A stretch of 64,000 nt of DNA, from positions 4,650,001 to 4,714,000 of the forward strand of contig NZ_CP046171.1 of assembly GCF_011801125.1 (NCBI RefSeq), written 5' to 3'. This DNA is from Nocardia brasiliensis. GTDB taxonomy: Bacteria > Actinomycetota > Actinomycetes > Mycobacteriales > Mycobacteriaceae. The position numbers and the translations under genes were made by a program. This document shows, in pieces, positions 7,344 to 21,404 of the stretch (positions are counted from its first letter, which is position 1; each line of letters opens with the position of its first letter). The notes under the pieces were generated by a model, which saw only the letters and a list, made by a program, of their open reading frames with translations, was not told where the DNA came from and did no database searches.

Positions 7344-7952
7344 TCAGGCCGGTTCGGCACTGAACACGATCGTGGTCCACCCCCCGAGGTGGATCCGGTC
7401 TCCGCTGCGCAGCCGCACCGGCACCCGGGCCGGGATGAGCTCGTCACTGCCGTTGACGCTGGTGCCGTTGGTGGAGCCGAGGTCGGTGACGGTGAGCCCG
7501 TCGGTATCGAGGTGCAGGGTGGCGTGCGCCCGCGAGACGCCGACATCGGCGGGCGCGATGCCGAGATCGATGCCGGGGCTGAGTCCCTGTGAGACACTGC
7601 GCTTGCCGATCAGGATGTCGTTGCCGTACAGCACGATTCGACGTTCCGGATAGAACGCCGGAAACCCGACCTGGTCGGCGTCGGGCCCCTTGCGGGCGAG
7701 CACCCGATCGTAGAACTCCCGATCGGCGGTGACGGTGGCGACCCAGACGACCGCGGCCACGGTTTCGGCGGCCGGTCGCGGCGCGGGCAACGCCGAGTCG
7801 TGTCCGCACTGCTCACAGAAGCGCCCGCGCGACGGCGCGCCACACGCCGGGCACAGCGCGTCCGGCTCGGCTCCCGCACCGATCGGCGCACCACAGCTGT
7901 CGCAGTAGTCGGTCGCGCTCGATTCGTGCCCGTCCGGGCAGATGACGGTCAT
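7344..7952 (-). CDS. Zinc-ribbon FHA domain protein of the extended pknG operon
   Basis: A 202-residue protein. Residues 1-50 hold two CxxC pairs arranged as zinc ribbons (CDSCGAPIG, CPACGAPSRGRFCEQCGHD). Residues about 105-195 are a forkhead-associated domain with GKRS, VSRAHATLHLDTDG and DLGSTNGTSVNG, i.e. the conserved Arg, Ser-Arg-x-x-His and Asn that bind phosphothreonine peptides. The ATG immediately follows the stop of the VWA gene (0 bp), with GGAGGGG inside that gene's end, so translation is coupled. It is the last gene of the operon. By analogy with GarA/OdhI, the FHA effector of PknG in relatives, it may read out kinase or phosphatase action, but it is not a GarA ortholog (different architecture). 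Confidence 0.87.
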   Translation of the reverse strand: MTVICPDGHESSATDYCDSCGAPIGAGAEPDALCPACGAPSRGRFCEQCGHDSALPAPRPAAETVAAVVWVATVTADREFYDRVLARKGPDADQVGFPAFYPERRIVLYGNDILIGKRSVSQGLSPGIDLGIAPADVGVSRAHATLHLDTDGLTVTDLGSTNGTSVNGSDELIPARVPVRLRSGDRIHLGGWTTIVFSAEPA

Positions 7953-9235
7953 CTACCCCTCCTTCCGCACCCTCGCCGTCTTGGTCGATCGAGCGTCGAG
8001 AGCCATCTCCGCCGCGGCCGCGACGCCGGCGCGCAACCGCACCGTCCCGTTCTGCTCGTCCACCTCGACCACGCCGCGCAGCAGCTTCGCCGTGCCCTCG
8101 TTCCCTGATTCCGCGGCGAGTTCGACCGCCCTGCGCAGCTTCGCCGTCGCGGTCTCGGTGTCGCCGCTCTTGCGCGCCGCCAAACCCTCCTGCACGGCCT
8201 GGGCCAGCTCGGCCTGACCGGTGTAATGCGCTACGCGCCTGCTGATCCGGGCCGACAGTTCGGTGTCGGTCGTCCAGACCGCCTTCACCAGCCCCTGGCC
8301 GAGCACCGCGTCGTTGCTGACGACGCTCACCCGCGCGGCGAGCTTCTCCCGCCCCGGCGCTCCCGGTTCCACCTCGACCTGCACGTGGTAGTCGCGATCC
8401 TCGGCGCCCCAGGCCCCGAGCGGATACTCGCCCACTTGCGCGCCGGTGTCGACCCGGCGGGCGGTGAGATCCTCGATGGCAGGGGCCACCTGCTTGACGA
8501 ACCGGACCCGCGCCCCGGCAGGCGTCCACACCCGCAGCGTCAGTTCCGGAATCGCCTTCGCCATCGAGCCACGCATCATGGCGGTGAAGTCGGCGGCCAG
8601 CTCGGCCGGGTCGGCCACGATGTCGACGGTGCCGTGCAGCGCCGAGGCGATCGCCCGCAATTCGTCCACCCGCCAGTCGGTGCCGACGCCGCGACAGTCA
8701 CAGGTGAACACGCCCTGGGACTGCTCGATCTCCGCGGCGAGCGCGGCGGGCTGCTCGTGCTCGTTCTTGCCGTCGGTGAGCAGGATGGCGTGCACCATGG
8801 CGCCGGGATGCTTCTTGGCCAGCTGCCTGGTCAGACCGAGCCAGGTGCCCATCGCGGTGCCGCCGCCCGCCTTCAGCTTGTCGAGTTTGCGCCGCGCGGC
8901 GGCCCGGGATTCCCGGTTGGCGGCCAGCGACGGTACCTCGGTGGGGAAGGCCAGCCGGGCGATATGCGTGCCATCGACGATGGCGAACCTGGTCCCGTCG
9001 GGCATCGCGTCCAGCGCGGCCGTAGTGGCCTGGCGGGCGCCAGCGAATTTGTGCCCGGTCGCCATCGACCCCGAGCAGTCGATGATGAGCACCTCGAGCC
9101 GCTCTTGCGGTGGTGCCGCGACCACCAGATCGGCCGCAGTCTCCACCGTGACCACGGCGTCGACCGTGCCGACCCCGTCGGCGAGGTATTCGTTCTGATC
9201 TACGGCGACCGAAATGCCGTTTTCTGCCGCGGAAT

Positions 9236-9239
<4 letters not shown>
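7953..9239 (-). CDS. von Willebrand factor A domain protein (TerY/Yeg-like)
   Basis: A 428-residue protein starting at GTG 9239, which overlaps the PP2C stop as GTGA. A VWA domain follows a short beta segment: MIDAS motif IIDCSGSMATG (DxSxS), the Thr in GGGTAMGTWLG and the Asp in LLTDGKNEHEQ, so metal binding looks intact. The C-terminal half contains a beta-sandwich and a helical region (ELAQAVQEGLAARKSGDTET) with a highly charged end. No signal peptide or membrane segment, so it is a cytoplasmic VWA protein. VWA plus PP2C plus kinase is the composition of the TerY-P triad described by Anantharaman, Iyer and Aravind; whether this set is homologous or only analogous is unclear. Confidence 0.87.
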
Positions 9240-13873
<4,634 letters not shown>

Positions 13874-13877
<4 letters not shown>

Positions 13878-14848
13878 CCCACGTACCTGGCGACCGGCTG
13901 ACCGGGCGGCGGGCCGAGCACGGCAAGGCGGTCGGCGTAGATCCGCTGCCAGGTGCCGTCGGTGCGCATCCGTTCCAGGACCCCGTTGACGAACCGGACC
14001 AGCTCGTCGCTGCCCTTGGCCACGCCGACCGCGTACGCGTCGGTGCCGAGGGCCGCGCCGACCACATGGAGGTTGCGGTCCTGCTCGGCCAGGCCGAACA
14101 GGATCGGATCGTCACCGCTGATCGCGTCCACGTGTCCCTGTTGCAGCGCGACCAGGCAATCGGTCCAGTTGGTGACGCCGAGGACGACGGGGCGCTGGGG
14201 CAGAGCGAACAACGGTGCCGCCGCGGTGGTCCCGTTCGCGACACAGACGCGTTTGTCCGCCAGGTCGGCCCCAGAGCCGATGCCGGACTCGCGCGGCGCC
14301 AGGATGCGCTGGGCCGAGCGGTAGTAAACGGCGGAGAAGTCCACCTCCTTGCGCCGCTCGCACGTCGCGGAGAAGGTGCGCACGATCAGGTCGACTTTCT
14401 TGTCCCGCAGGGCGGAGATGCGCTCTGCGGCAGTCACCGAGCGCAGCTCGATTTTGTCCGGGTCGCCCAGGATGTCCTTGGCGATCTCGCGCGCGATATC
14501 GATGTCGAAGCCCCGCAACTGCCCGGTGCCCGGATCGCGGAAGCCGAACAGGTAGGTGTTCTGGTCGACGCCGACCCGCAGCCTGCCGTTCGCGGCGATC
14601 GCCGCCATCGGCGAACCTGGCGGCATCGCACCGGGTCCCGGCTGTTGCGCGGGCGGCCGCAAAGTCGCCTCGGAGTCACAGCCGCTCTCGCCGGCGGGCT
14701 GCGGCGACGCCGCGATCTCGGTGGCGCCCGCGGGGAGCGGGTTCACCGCGTCCATGGTGCTCGGTGCGGGCAGGTCACCGGAACCACACCCGGCCACCAG
14801 AACCGTTGCGCCTGCCAGTAATCCGGCCAGGATCAGCCGTGTTTTCAC
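13874..14848 (-). CDS. glnH: GlnH-like extracellular amino-acid-binding lipoprotein
   Basis: A 324-residue solute-binding protein. GTG 14848 is chosen because GAAGGAG lies 5 bases upstream and the start overlaps the glnX stop as GTGA. A signal peptide ends in the lipobox LVAGC (Cys21). A Pro-rich linker runs to residue about 75, then an SBP_bac_3 domain: GRLRVGVDQNTYLFGFRDP, RGFDIDIAREIAKDILG, the ligand-contact region KVDLIVRTFSATCERRKEVD and hinge DAISGDDPILFGLAEQ. In mycobacteria and corynebacteria GlnH binds Asp/Glu-type amino acids and signals through GlnX to PknG rather than serving a permease. No transporter permease or ATPase is nearby, consistent with a sensing role. Confidence 0.9.
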
Positions 14849-16104
14849 AGGAACTCCTTCAACCGTGGCCACAGGCCGGCCACCACCGCGGCGGCGGCGA
14901 ACACCAGCAGAGTCAGCGTGCCGTACGGGCTCAGGGTCAATGCCGCACCCGCGGTGGACAGGTCGTCGCGCAGGGCGCGGCGTTCCTGCGCGAGGTTGTC
15001 GTTCATCGCGCGATCCAGCGCGGCGAACCTGGTGGCCGAGGACTGCGCCGCGGTGCCGATCGCCTGGTCGACCGCCGCACGATAGTCGGCGGCCGCATAG
15101 GCGGCCACCTGGGCGCGGTGACCCGAGACCCAGTTCGCGAGTTCCTGTGCCGCAACGGAATCGGGGGCGACGACGGTCGCGAGGCGCTCGCGCACTTCGA
15201 GCGAGTGCCTGGTGTACTGCGCCTCACCGGCCGCGATATCGCCGCGGGTGATCAGCTGCAGCGTCTCGTCGGTGCGCGCCTGCTGTGCCGCGATCCGCGC
15301 TTTAGCAAGGGTTTCGAAGCGGCTGCTGGCGCCGGCGGCGCTGGTGTCCAACACCTTCGACGCTACGGCGGGCGCGGCGAGCAACCACAGCAGCGCCAGC
15401 ACGCTCGCGCAGGCCGCCAGCACGACGCCGAGGTTGGCCCGGCGGTTGGTGCGCCGCAACAGCATCCAGGACGCCACCGCACAGGTGAGCAGCACCAGCA
15501 GCACCGCGACGATGCTGAGCAGCGGCCTGGCGCCGATGGCCCGCTCGTCCGCGCGCACCGCCGCGAATCGGGCGGTGGTGAGCTGTTCGGCATTGGGCAG
15601 CAGCGAATTCTGCATCAGGGCCGAGGCCTCGCTCAGGTACGACGAACCGACCGGGAAGCCCTGCCGGTTGTTCGACCGCGCGGCCTCGACCAGCCCGGTA
15701 TAGGCGGGCAGGTCGGCCACGATCCTGGCGACGATCCGGCGGGTTTGCTCGTCGGATGCCCCGACCGTGGTGTCGGCCAGCGCGGCCGCGGCGTCGGCGA
15801 GCGACTGCTGATACTGCTGACGCACCGCGGGCGCCTCGATGCCGCCGGACAGGAACGCGCTCGCCGCGGTCGCGTCCGCCGCCGAGAGCGCCACATACAG
15901 CCGCTGGGCGGCAAAGGCGAGCGGCTCGGTGCGCTCCAGCGCGCCGAGCTGCCGCGCGGACTTGCCGCTCATCTGATTCATCGCGGTGAACCCGGCGAGC
16001 AGGCACAGCACGACCGACGCCACGATGACGCCGACGATCACCCCCGGCGTCGTGCCGGCGAAGCGTCGCAACCACAGGGTTCCGTTGCGGATGCGAGGTC
16101 CCAC
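14845..16104 (-). CDS. glnX: GlnX-like four-helix membrane signal relay protein
   Basis: A 419-residue membrane protein. AAGGAGG lies 5 bases before GTG 16104, giving a better start than the upstream ATG 16119. Helix 1 (about 20-41) is followed by an external helical domain, then helices 2 and 3 (about 185-237, PLLSIVAVLLVLLTCAVASW), a second external helical domain and a last helix before the basic C-terminus WPRLKEFL. This two-sensor-like architecture and position immediately before glnH match GlnX (Rv0412c type), proposed to pass the GlnH ligand state to PknG. It is the first gene of the seven-gene operon. Confidence 0.87.
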   Translation of the reverse strand: MGPRIRNGTLWLRRFAGTTPGVIVGVIVASVVLCLLAGFTAMNQMSGKSARQLGALERTEPLAFAAQRLYVALSAADATAASAFLSGGIEAPAVRQQYQQSLADAAAALADTTVGASDEQTRRIVARIVADLPAYTGLVEAARSNNRQGFPVGSSYLSEASALMQNSLLPNAEQLTTARFAAVRADERAIGARPLLSIVAVLLVLLTCAVASWMLLRRTNRRANLGVVLAACASVLALLWLLAAPAVASKVLDTSAAGASSRFETLAKARIAAQQARTDETLQLITRGDIAAGEAQYTRHSLEVRERLATVVAPDSVAAQELANWVSGHRAQVAAYAAADYRAAVDQAIGTAAQSSATRFAALDRAMNDNLAQERRALRDDLSTAGAALTLSPYGTLTLLVFAAAAVVAGLWPRLKEFL

Positions 16105-16502
16105 ACCGTCCTCCTTCATCTCCCCGGCCGGTGCCTTCGATCGCGATAGTACGGGAGCAGGATTCGGTGCGCCGACCGATTGCCCCGTCCGGCGCGAACG
16201 GCGCTGACCAGGCAACTCGGGGCTTGTTCGGCAACGATCATGCTGCTCGTCCCACGCGGCGGCCGCCGCGGCGGTCCGCTCGCGGGGCGAATTGCCTTGG
16301 GCGCGATGCTGATTCGAGCACGATAGGCGCCGTGACGCGCCTGACGATGCTGGTGAGCGACCCGAGCCGGTAGCCGGAACACCCGGTCGTAGTCGGCGCG
16401 GCCTGATGGCCTGCGGGAACGGAGCCGATCAGCGCGACGCCGAGCGGCTGCCCGATCCGGCGCGAGGCAGGCGGCGACCACCGGACGCGGCGACAGCTCC
16501 GG
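16105..16502. promoter_or_regulatory. Non-coding region upstream of the glnX-pknG operon
   Basis: This 398-bp stretch lies between the AraC-type gene (its 3' end) and glnX, both on the minus strand. I see no convincing gene; open frames here lack start signals and family-like sequence. On the minus strand TACTAT (plus-strand ATAGTA, 16146-16151) is a plausible -10 element about 45 bp before the glnX start. The -35 is not clear. The region likely holds the operon promoter and the terminator of the AraC gene. Confidence 0.4.
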
Positions 16503-17546
16503 TCAGTGCGCGCCCGCCGCCACCGCGAGCTCACGCGGTAGCGATCGTCCCTCGTGCAGCCGGAACTCCTGCGGCGGGCAGCCCTTCCAGCGCCGGAACG
16601 CCCGGATGAACGAGGCGGCTTCGGCGTAGCCGAGGCGCGCCGCGACCTGCTCGGTGCTCATGTCGGTGTAGGCGAGCAGCTGCTCGGACAACATCTGACG
16701 CACCTCGTCGAGCAGTGCCCGAAACGAGGTGCCCTCCTCGTGCAACCGGCGCGAGAGCGTGCGCGGGCTCATGAACAATTCGTTCGCGACGGCGATCTGA
16801 TCGGGCAGCTCGCCCGGATTGCGGACGAGCAGATCACGGACACCACCCGCGACGCCGGCCCGAGGCTGCCTGCGGCGCAGCAGGTCACGACAGAGCTGCG
16901 CGCACTCGGCGCGGGCGCGCTCGTGATTTCGCGGCATCGGCGCGCCCAGGGCGCGGCTGTGAAATGTCACGATGTCGGCGCGCGCGCCGAAAAGCGGTGT
17001 CACACCGCAGCTCTCCCGGTATCGACGGATATCCGGCGGCGCCGCGTGCCGGAATTCGAGCCGGACCTGCGCAATTTCCCCGTCGAACAGCTGCCCGCAC
17101 ACGGTGGCCGCACCGGTGAGAATACGTTCGGCGAGAAAGGCGCGTATGTGCGGCGGGTTCTCTGAATCATCGAAGCGTAACCGGATCTCACCGCCGCTTT
17201 CCTCGGCGGCGAGCCTGCCCGAGACGAATACGCGGTCGAGATAACGGGTCACCACGTCGAATCCGTCACGCAGGGTGCGACTGCTGAGCAGCGCCAGACC
17301 CCATGGCCCGGCCAGCGGCAGGCCGGTCCTGCTGCCCGCCGCCACGCCGAGCGCCGCCTCGGTACCGAAGCGGGCCAGCAGATTACGGATCACCACCAAT
17401 TCCTGGTGCGCCGTGCACTCGGCGGCGCCACGCGGGAGCATGGTGCCCGCCAGCGCGTCGGCCGCGGCCGTTCCGCGCTCCTCGGCGAGCGCGAGCAGCA
17501 CGCGCACACCGGCGGTGGTCGTCCGGCGCAGATCCCGATCGAACAT
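16503..17546 (-). CDS. AraC-family transcriptional regulator with arabinose-binding-like domain
   Basis: A 347-residue regulator. Residues about 20-200 match the Arabinose_bd domain found in OruR/ArgR-type AraC proteins (GPWGLALLSSRTLRDGFDVV, then RLEFRHAAPPDIRRYRESCG and TPLFGARADIVTFHS). The C-terminal AraC HTH has SPRTLSRRLHEEGTSFRALL, AARLGYAEAASFIRAFRRW and CPPQEFR, both helix-turn-helix units intact. Such proteins often activate lipid or hydroxylase genes. Neighbours are the glnX operon downstream and a secreted hydrolase upstream on the same strand, neither an obvious target. Start ATG 17546 is followed by a basic N-terminus. Confidence 0.85.
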   Translation of the reverse strand: MFDRDLRRTTTAGVRVLLALAEERGTAAADALAGTMLPRGAAECTAHQELVVIRNLLARFGTEAALGVAAGSRTGLPLAGPWGLALLSSRTLRDGFDVVTRYLDRVFVSGRLAAEESGGEIRLRFDDSENPPHIRAFLAERILTGAATVCGQLFDGEIAQVRLEFRHAAPPDIRRYRESCGVTPLFGARADIVTFHSRALGAPMPRNHERARAECAQLCRDLLRRRQPRAGVAGGVRDLLVRNPGELPDQIAVANELFMSPRTLSRRLHEEGTSFRALLDEVRQMLSEQLLAYTDMSTEQVAARLGYAEAASFIRAFRRWKGCPPQEFRLHEGRSLPRELAVAAGAH

Positions 17547-17693
17547 TCGCTCGCATTCCTCATCGAATTCGCCATGCCAGCTGGCTTGGCGAAATGTATC
17601 AATGCGCGCGCTCGCTTATGGGCCGAATTGCCGAAGTTCCGCACCGAGCCCCGGTACACCACCCACCCTCGTTGGGAAGGAACACAATTGGTA

Positions 17694-19253
17694 CTACCGT
17701 TCCGGCTCGGCCGGACAAACCGTGCGGCGTGCCGCTTCCGGGTCGTCGAAGTAACCCACCACGAGGTCGTCGATGCATTTGTTGACCTCGCCGAAGACGA
17801 AGGTGTGCCCGTCGCCCTCGCGGGTCAGCAGCGGGCTGTCCAGGTACTCGGCCATCCGTTCGGCGTTGCCGAGCGGCGTGGTCGGATCGTGCTCGGTGCC
17901 GATGAACAGCACGGGCGCCGAGCCCGCCGCGCGGCGCGGCTGAAAGCCCCGTGCGGTGCCCGGTGTCGGCCACAGATCGCAGGCTTCGAGCGGGAATTCG
18001 GCCGGGCGCGGCTTGTAGTCGTCGTAGGTGGCCGCGTCGTAAAGTGCCGCTTCGTCGGCCTGCTTGGCCGCGCGGTCCTCGGTCGGGACGGCGACATCGG
18101 CGCACGTGATCACGGTCAGCGCATTGCCTTTGGTTTCCGTCGACGAGGGGCTGCGGTGCGGCGGCTCGGTGGTCTCGTCGTTGGCGAGCCTGCGCATCGC
18201 GGTGCCGTCACCGCGCCGCAGCGCCGTCAGCGCGTCCAGGAACGGCACCCAGCCGGTAGGCCACAGAAAGCTCGCACCCACCGCCTGCAGGATGTCGTTC
18301 GGCTCCACCGGAGCGGCCTCGTCCGCGGGGACCGGCTGCTGCTCGGCGGAACGAAGAATGTCCCGAAAGACGTTCTCGGCCTCGCTCGGATCGGTCCCGA
18401 GCGGACACCCGGCATGCAGCCGCTCGGCACAGAATGCCGCGACCCGGTCGAAGGTGTCCTGGTAACCCTTGTTCTGGCCGATGCGCATCCGCGTGTAGTC
18501 CTCGGTGACATCGACGACACCGTCCAGCGCCGCGGCCCGGTACCCCTGCGGATAGCGGTCGACGTACATGGCGGCGACCTGCGTACCATAGGACGCCGCA
18601 AGGATATTCAGCTGCCGCTCCCCCAAGACCCCACGCAGGATGTCCAAGTCGTCGGTGGCCTCGTCGGAACCGATGTGCCGCAAGACATTCGCACCGGTAC
18701 CGGTGACGCACGACTCGACGAACCGGCGGCGCGCGTCCTCGGTGGCGGTCACCGAGTCCTGTTCCTCCACGAGGTCCTCGCCGTTCGGATCACACACGAT
18801 GGCGGGCAGTGAACGGCCGACACCACGCGGGTCGTAGGCGACGATGTCATATTGCTCGCGGATCCGCGCGGGGAACGGCATGTCCAGCATGCCGAGTCCG
18901 GGTTCGCCGGGGCCGCCGCTGATCAGCACGAGCGTGCCGCGCTTGGTCGCTGTGGCGGGCAGCCGCGCCACCGCGAGCGACACCGTGTCGGCCGATTCCG
19001 GGGTCACCGCGCCGGAGACGCGATAGTCGAGCGGCGCCAGCACCCGGGCGCAGACGCGCTCGTCCACGATGTCGGAGAACCAGGTTCCGGTCTCGCCGCC
19101 CGCACACGGGCCCCAGGCCACCCGCTGGCCGTAGAACGCCGCGCGGGAGCTCCCCGCGCTCGCCGCCGACTCGTCCTTCGCGCATCCCCCTATCAGCACC
19201 GCCGCGGCCCCGAACGGCACGACCCCCAAGGCCAGAACCCGCAGTGCCCGCAT
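17694..19253 (-). CDS. Secreted alpha/beta hydrolase lipoprotein (TAP-like / tripeptidyl aminopeptidase family)
   Basis: A 519-residue protein starting at ATG 19253, preceded by GAGGAGA. The signal peptide ends in lipobox LIGGC (Cys24), so it is membrane-anchored outside the cell. The alpha/beta-hydrolase fold shows GTLVLISGGPGEPG, YDPRGVGRSLPAIVCD and the nucleophile elbow LAASYGTQVAAMY (Ser about 222). The C-terminal TAP-like part carries LFIGTEHDPTTPLGNAERMA (Asp) and EGDGHTF (His), completing the triad. Streptomyces and mycobacterial relatives include tripeptidyl aminopeptidases and Hip1/CaeA-type proteases or esterases. Cys pairs (ICDPNGED, CVTG, CAERLHAGC) suggest disulfides. Confidence 0.88.
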   Translation of the reverse strand: MRALRVLALGVVPFGAAAVLIGGCAKDESAASAGSSRAAFYGQRVAWGPCAGGETGTWFSDIVDERVCARVLAPLDYRVSGAVTPESADTVSLAVARLPATATKRGTLVLISGGPGEPGLGMLDMPFPARIREQYDIVAYDPRGVGRSLPAIVCDPNGEDLVEEQDSVTATEDARRRFVESCVTGTGANVLRHIGSDEATDDLDILRGVLGERQLNILAASYGTQVAAMYVDRYPQGYRAAALDGVVDVTEDYTRMRIGQNKGYQDTFDRVAAFCAERLHAGCPLGTDPSEAENVFRDILRSAEQQPVPADEAAPVEPNDILQAVGASFLWPTGWVPFLDALTALRRGDGTAMRRLANDETTEPPHRSPSSTETKGNALTVITCADVAVPTEDRAAKQADEAALYDAATYDDYKPRPAEFPLEACDLWPTPGTARGFQPRRAAGSAPVLFIGTEHDPTTPLGNAERMAEYLDSPLLTREGDGHTFVFGEVNKCIDDLVVGYFDDPEAARRTVCPAEPER

Positions 19254-19335
19254 TGATCGTCTCCTCGCTGCCGCTGGCCTCAAGATCGAAAATGCCGAAG
19301 GCAACACGCTAGCAAACCGACAGCACCGGACCCGG

Positions 19336-19983
19336 TCAAGAATCGCGGACGATGATGCCGAGGTGCTGGGCCAGGGCGGGGGCCAGTTCCATCAGTTGCC
19401 CGTTGTCGATGGTCGCGCCACGCAGGGCATCGAGGCCCTCGGTGATGTCGAGTGCGCGGGCGCCGCGCAGATCGACCTTGGTCAGGGTGGCGCGGCGCAG
19501 GACCGTGCTGTGCAGGGTCGAGCCGGGAAAGGTCACGGTGTGCAGCGCGGCGTCGCCGAAATCGCAGTCCCGCAGCACGCATTCGACGAAGGAGACCTCA
19601 CGCAGCTGCGCGGTGCGGAAGTTGACCGCGTCGAACTTGCAGCCCTCGAACCGGACGCGGCGCAGCCGCGCGCCCGCGAAGTCGACGCCCGAGAGCGCGC
19701 CCGCGATCAGTTCTCCGTCCAGCCAGCTGGTGTCGGCCAGCTCGGTGCCCACCCACCGCACGTTACGCAGCCACACATCGGCAAACCTGGTGTGACGCAT
19801 GCTGCCCCGGTGGAACGCCACCGAGGTGAACGCCGACTCCCCGAAGCGCGCGTGCCGCACGTCGGCGTCCTCTAGCTCGAGCCCGTCGACGTGCACACAG
19901 TCGTAGTCACCCTCCGGTTCGAGCTCACCCGCCAACGCCGTCAGATACCGCGCGTACGACAGCTCCCCGAGTTCCCGAGCCAT
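19336..19983 (-). CDS. Pentapeptide-repeat protein
   Basis: A 215-residue protein starting at ATG 19983, preceded by GGAGG. Residues about 35-190 form a right-handed quadrilateral beta-helix of A(D/N)LxX-type repeats: LEDADVRHARFGESAFTSVA, then SGVDFAGARLRRVRFEGCKF and KVDLRGARALDITEG. Some pentapeptide proteins (MfpA, Qnr) mimic DNA and protect gyrase from quinolones; this one has an interrupted repeat array, so that role is only a possibility. It is divergent from the beta-lactamase-fold gene across a 177-bp gap. Confidence 0.85.
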   Translation of the reverse strand: MARELGELSYARYLTALAGELEPEGDYDCVHVDGLELEDADVRHARFGESAFTSVAFHRGSMRHTRFADVWLRNVRWVGTELADTSWLDGELIAGALSGVDFAGARLRRVRFEGCKFDAVNFRTAQLREVSFVECVLRDCDFGDAALHTVTFPGSTLHSTVLRRATLTKVDLRGARALDITEGLDALRGATIDNGQLMELAPALAQHLGIIVRDS

Positions 19984-20160
19984 GCACCTGCCTCCGATCC
20001 GCCCGACGTCCACCTGCCAGCGCCCGAGTATTCCCGTTCGCACCGACAAGGGGACCACCCGCCGTGCCACCGAACAGGAACTACCACGACGCACACCGCG
20101 GCCGATCCGTCCCGGCCTGGACGACAACCGCGGGACGGAGGGGGCTGCCATGCTGGTGGC

Positions 20161-21327
20161 ATGGTGATCGACGGTGTAGTGGCGCCCGGGTACGAGGCGG
20201 TTCGCGACGCGTTCGTGGCGAACTTCGCCGAGCAGGGTGAGATCGGCGCCGCGGTGTGCGTGTACCGCGACGGTGAACCGGTGGTCGATCTGTGGGGCGG
20301 CACCGCCGACCCGGAGACGGGCAGGCCGTGGCAGCGCGACACACTGCAGCTGGTCTATTCGGCGACCAAAGGCGTGACGACCACCCTGGCGCACCTGCTC
20401 GTCGAGCGCGGTCTGCTCGATCTCGACGCACCCGTCGCCCGGTACTGGCCGGAGTTCGCCGCGGCGGGCAAAGCCGGGATTCCGGTGCGCTGGTTGCTGA
20501 CCCACCAGGCGGGCCTGGCCGCGCTCGACAAGCCGGTGCCGCTAGCCGACGCGCTGGCCTGGACGCCGATGGTCGAGGCACTCGCGGCGCAGGCGCCGAA
20601 CTGGCCGCCGGGGACCGCGCACGGCTACCACGGTCGCACCTTCGGCTGGCTGGTCGGTGCGGTCATCCGCCGGATCACCGGCCGCACCGTCGGACAGTTC
20701 CTCGCCGAGGAGGTCGCCGGACCGTTCGGCGTCGAGTTCTTCATCGGCCTGCCGCCCGTTGAGCAGCATCGGGTGAGCCGGTTGGTGTTCGCGCCGAAAC
20801 CGGACCTCAGCGCGGTGCCCATGGAGTCGATCCCGGCGCCGATGCGGGCGATGATCGCGGCGCTGCGCGACCCGGAATCGTTGAGCAACCGCGCCTTTCA
20901 GGTCACCGACCCGGCAGAGATCGACTTCAACGCCCCCGAGGTGCACGCCGCTGAGCTGCCCGCGAGCAACGGCATCGGCACCGCACGCGGCCTGGCCCGG
21001 CTCTACGCCGCACTCGTCGGCGAGGTGGACGGCCGCCGCCTGCTGAGCGCGGACACCCTCGCCGCCGCAGTGCGCGAACAGGTCAGCGGCACCGACGAAG
21101 TCATCATGCTCCCCAACCGCTACGCCACCGGCTACATGCTCCCGAGCGACGAGATCCCACTCGGCGGGCCGGGATCGTTCGGCCATCCCGGCCGCGGCGG
21201 GTCCCTCGCCTATGCCGATCCAGCCCGTAACCTCGCCTTCGCCTACACCCCCAACCACATCATCGAGCAAGCCCTCGACCTTCGCTCCCGCAATCTGGTC
21301 GACGCACTCGAGACCGCCTTGAACTGA
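20161..21327 (+). CDS. Serine hydrolase of the beta-lactamase (class C / esterase) family
   Basis: A 388-residue cytoplasmic protein starting at ATG 20161 (upstream in-frame codons are non-family sequence). It has the SxxK motif in VYSATKGVTT with nucleophile Ser, the second-motif tyrosine in HGYHGRTFGW and a GHPGRGGSLAY block near the end that replaces the KTG triad. This pattern is typical of EstB-like carboxylesterases and the LipE/LipL-type hydrolases of mycobacteria. No signal peptide, so resistance to extracellular beta-lactams is unlikely; ester hydrolysis is more probable. Length is normal for the family. Confidence 0.88.
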   Translation: MVIDGVVAPGYEAVRDAFVANFAEQGEIGAAVCVYRDGEPVVDLWGGTADPETGRPWQRDTLQLVYSATKGVTTTLAHLLVERGLLDLDAPVARYWPEFAAAGKAGIPVRWLLTHQAGLAALDKPVPLADALAWTPMVEALAAQAPNWPPGTAHGYHGRTFGWLVGAVIRRITGRTVGQFLAEEVAGPFGVEFFIGLPPVEQHRVSRLVFAPKPDLSAVPMESIPAPMRAMIAALRDPESLSNRAFQVTDPAEIDFNAPEVHAAELPASNGIGTARGLARLYAALVGEVDGRRLLSADTLAAAVREQVSGTDEVIMLPNRYATGYMLPSDEIPLGGPGSFGHPGRGGSLAYADPARNLAFAYTPNHIIEQALDLRSRNLVDALETALN

Positions 21328-21404
21328 CGCCACCCACCAACTGCATTGCCCCGCGACAATCGCCACGACGCACACCGATCACACCGGGCACCGAAGCGTG
21401 CGCG

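Noticed and set aside
16210..16500. Small minus-strand open frames upstream of glnX
   Set aside because: Arg-rich low-complexity translation, no RBS and no family pattern; treated as regulatory DNA.
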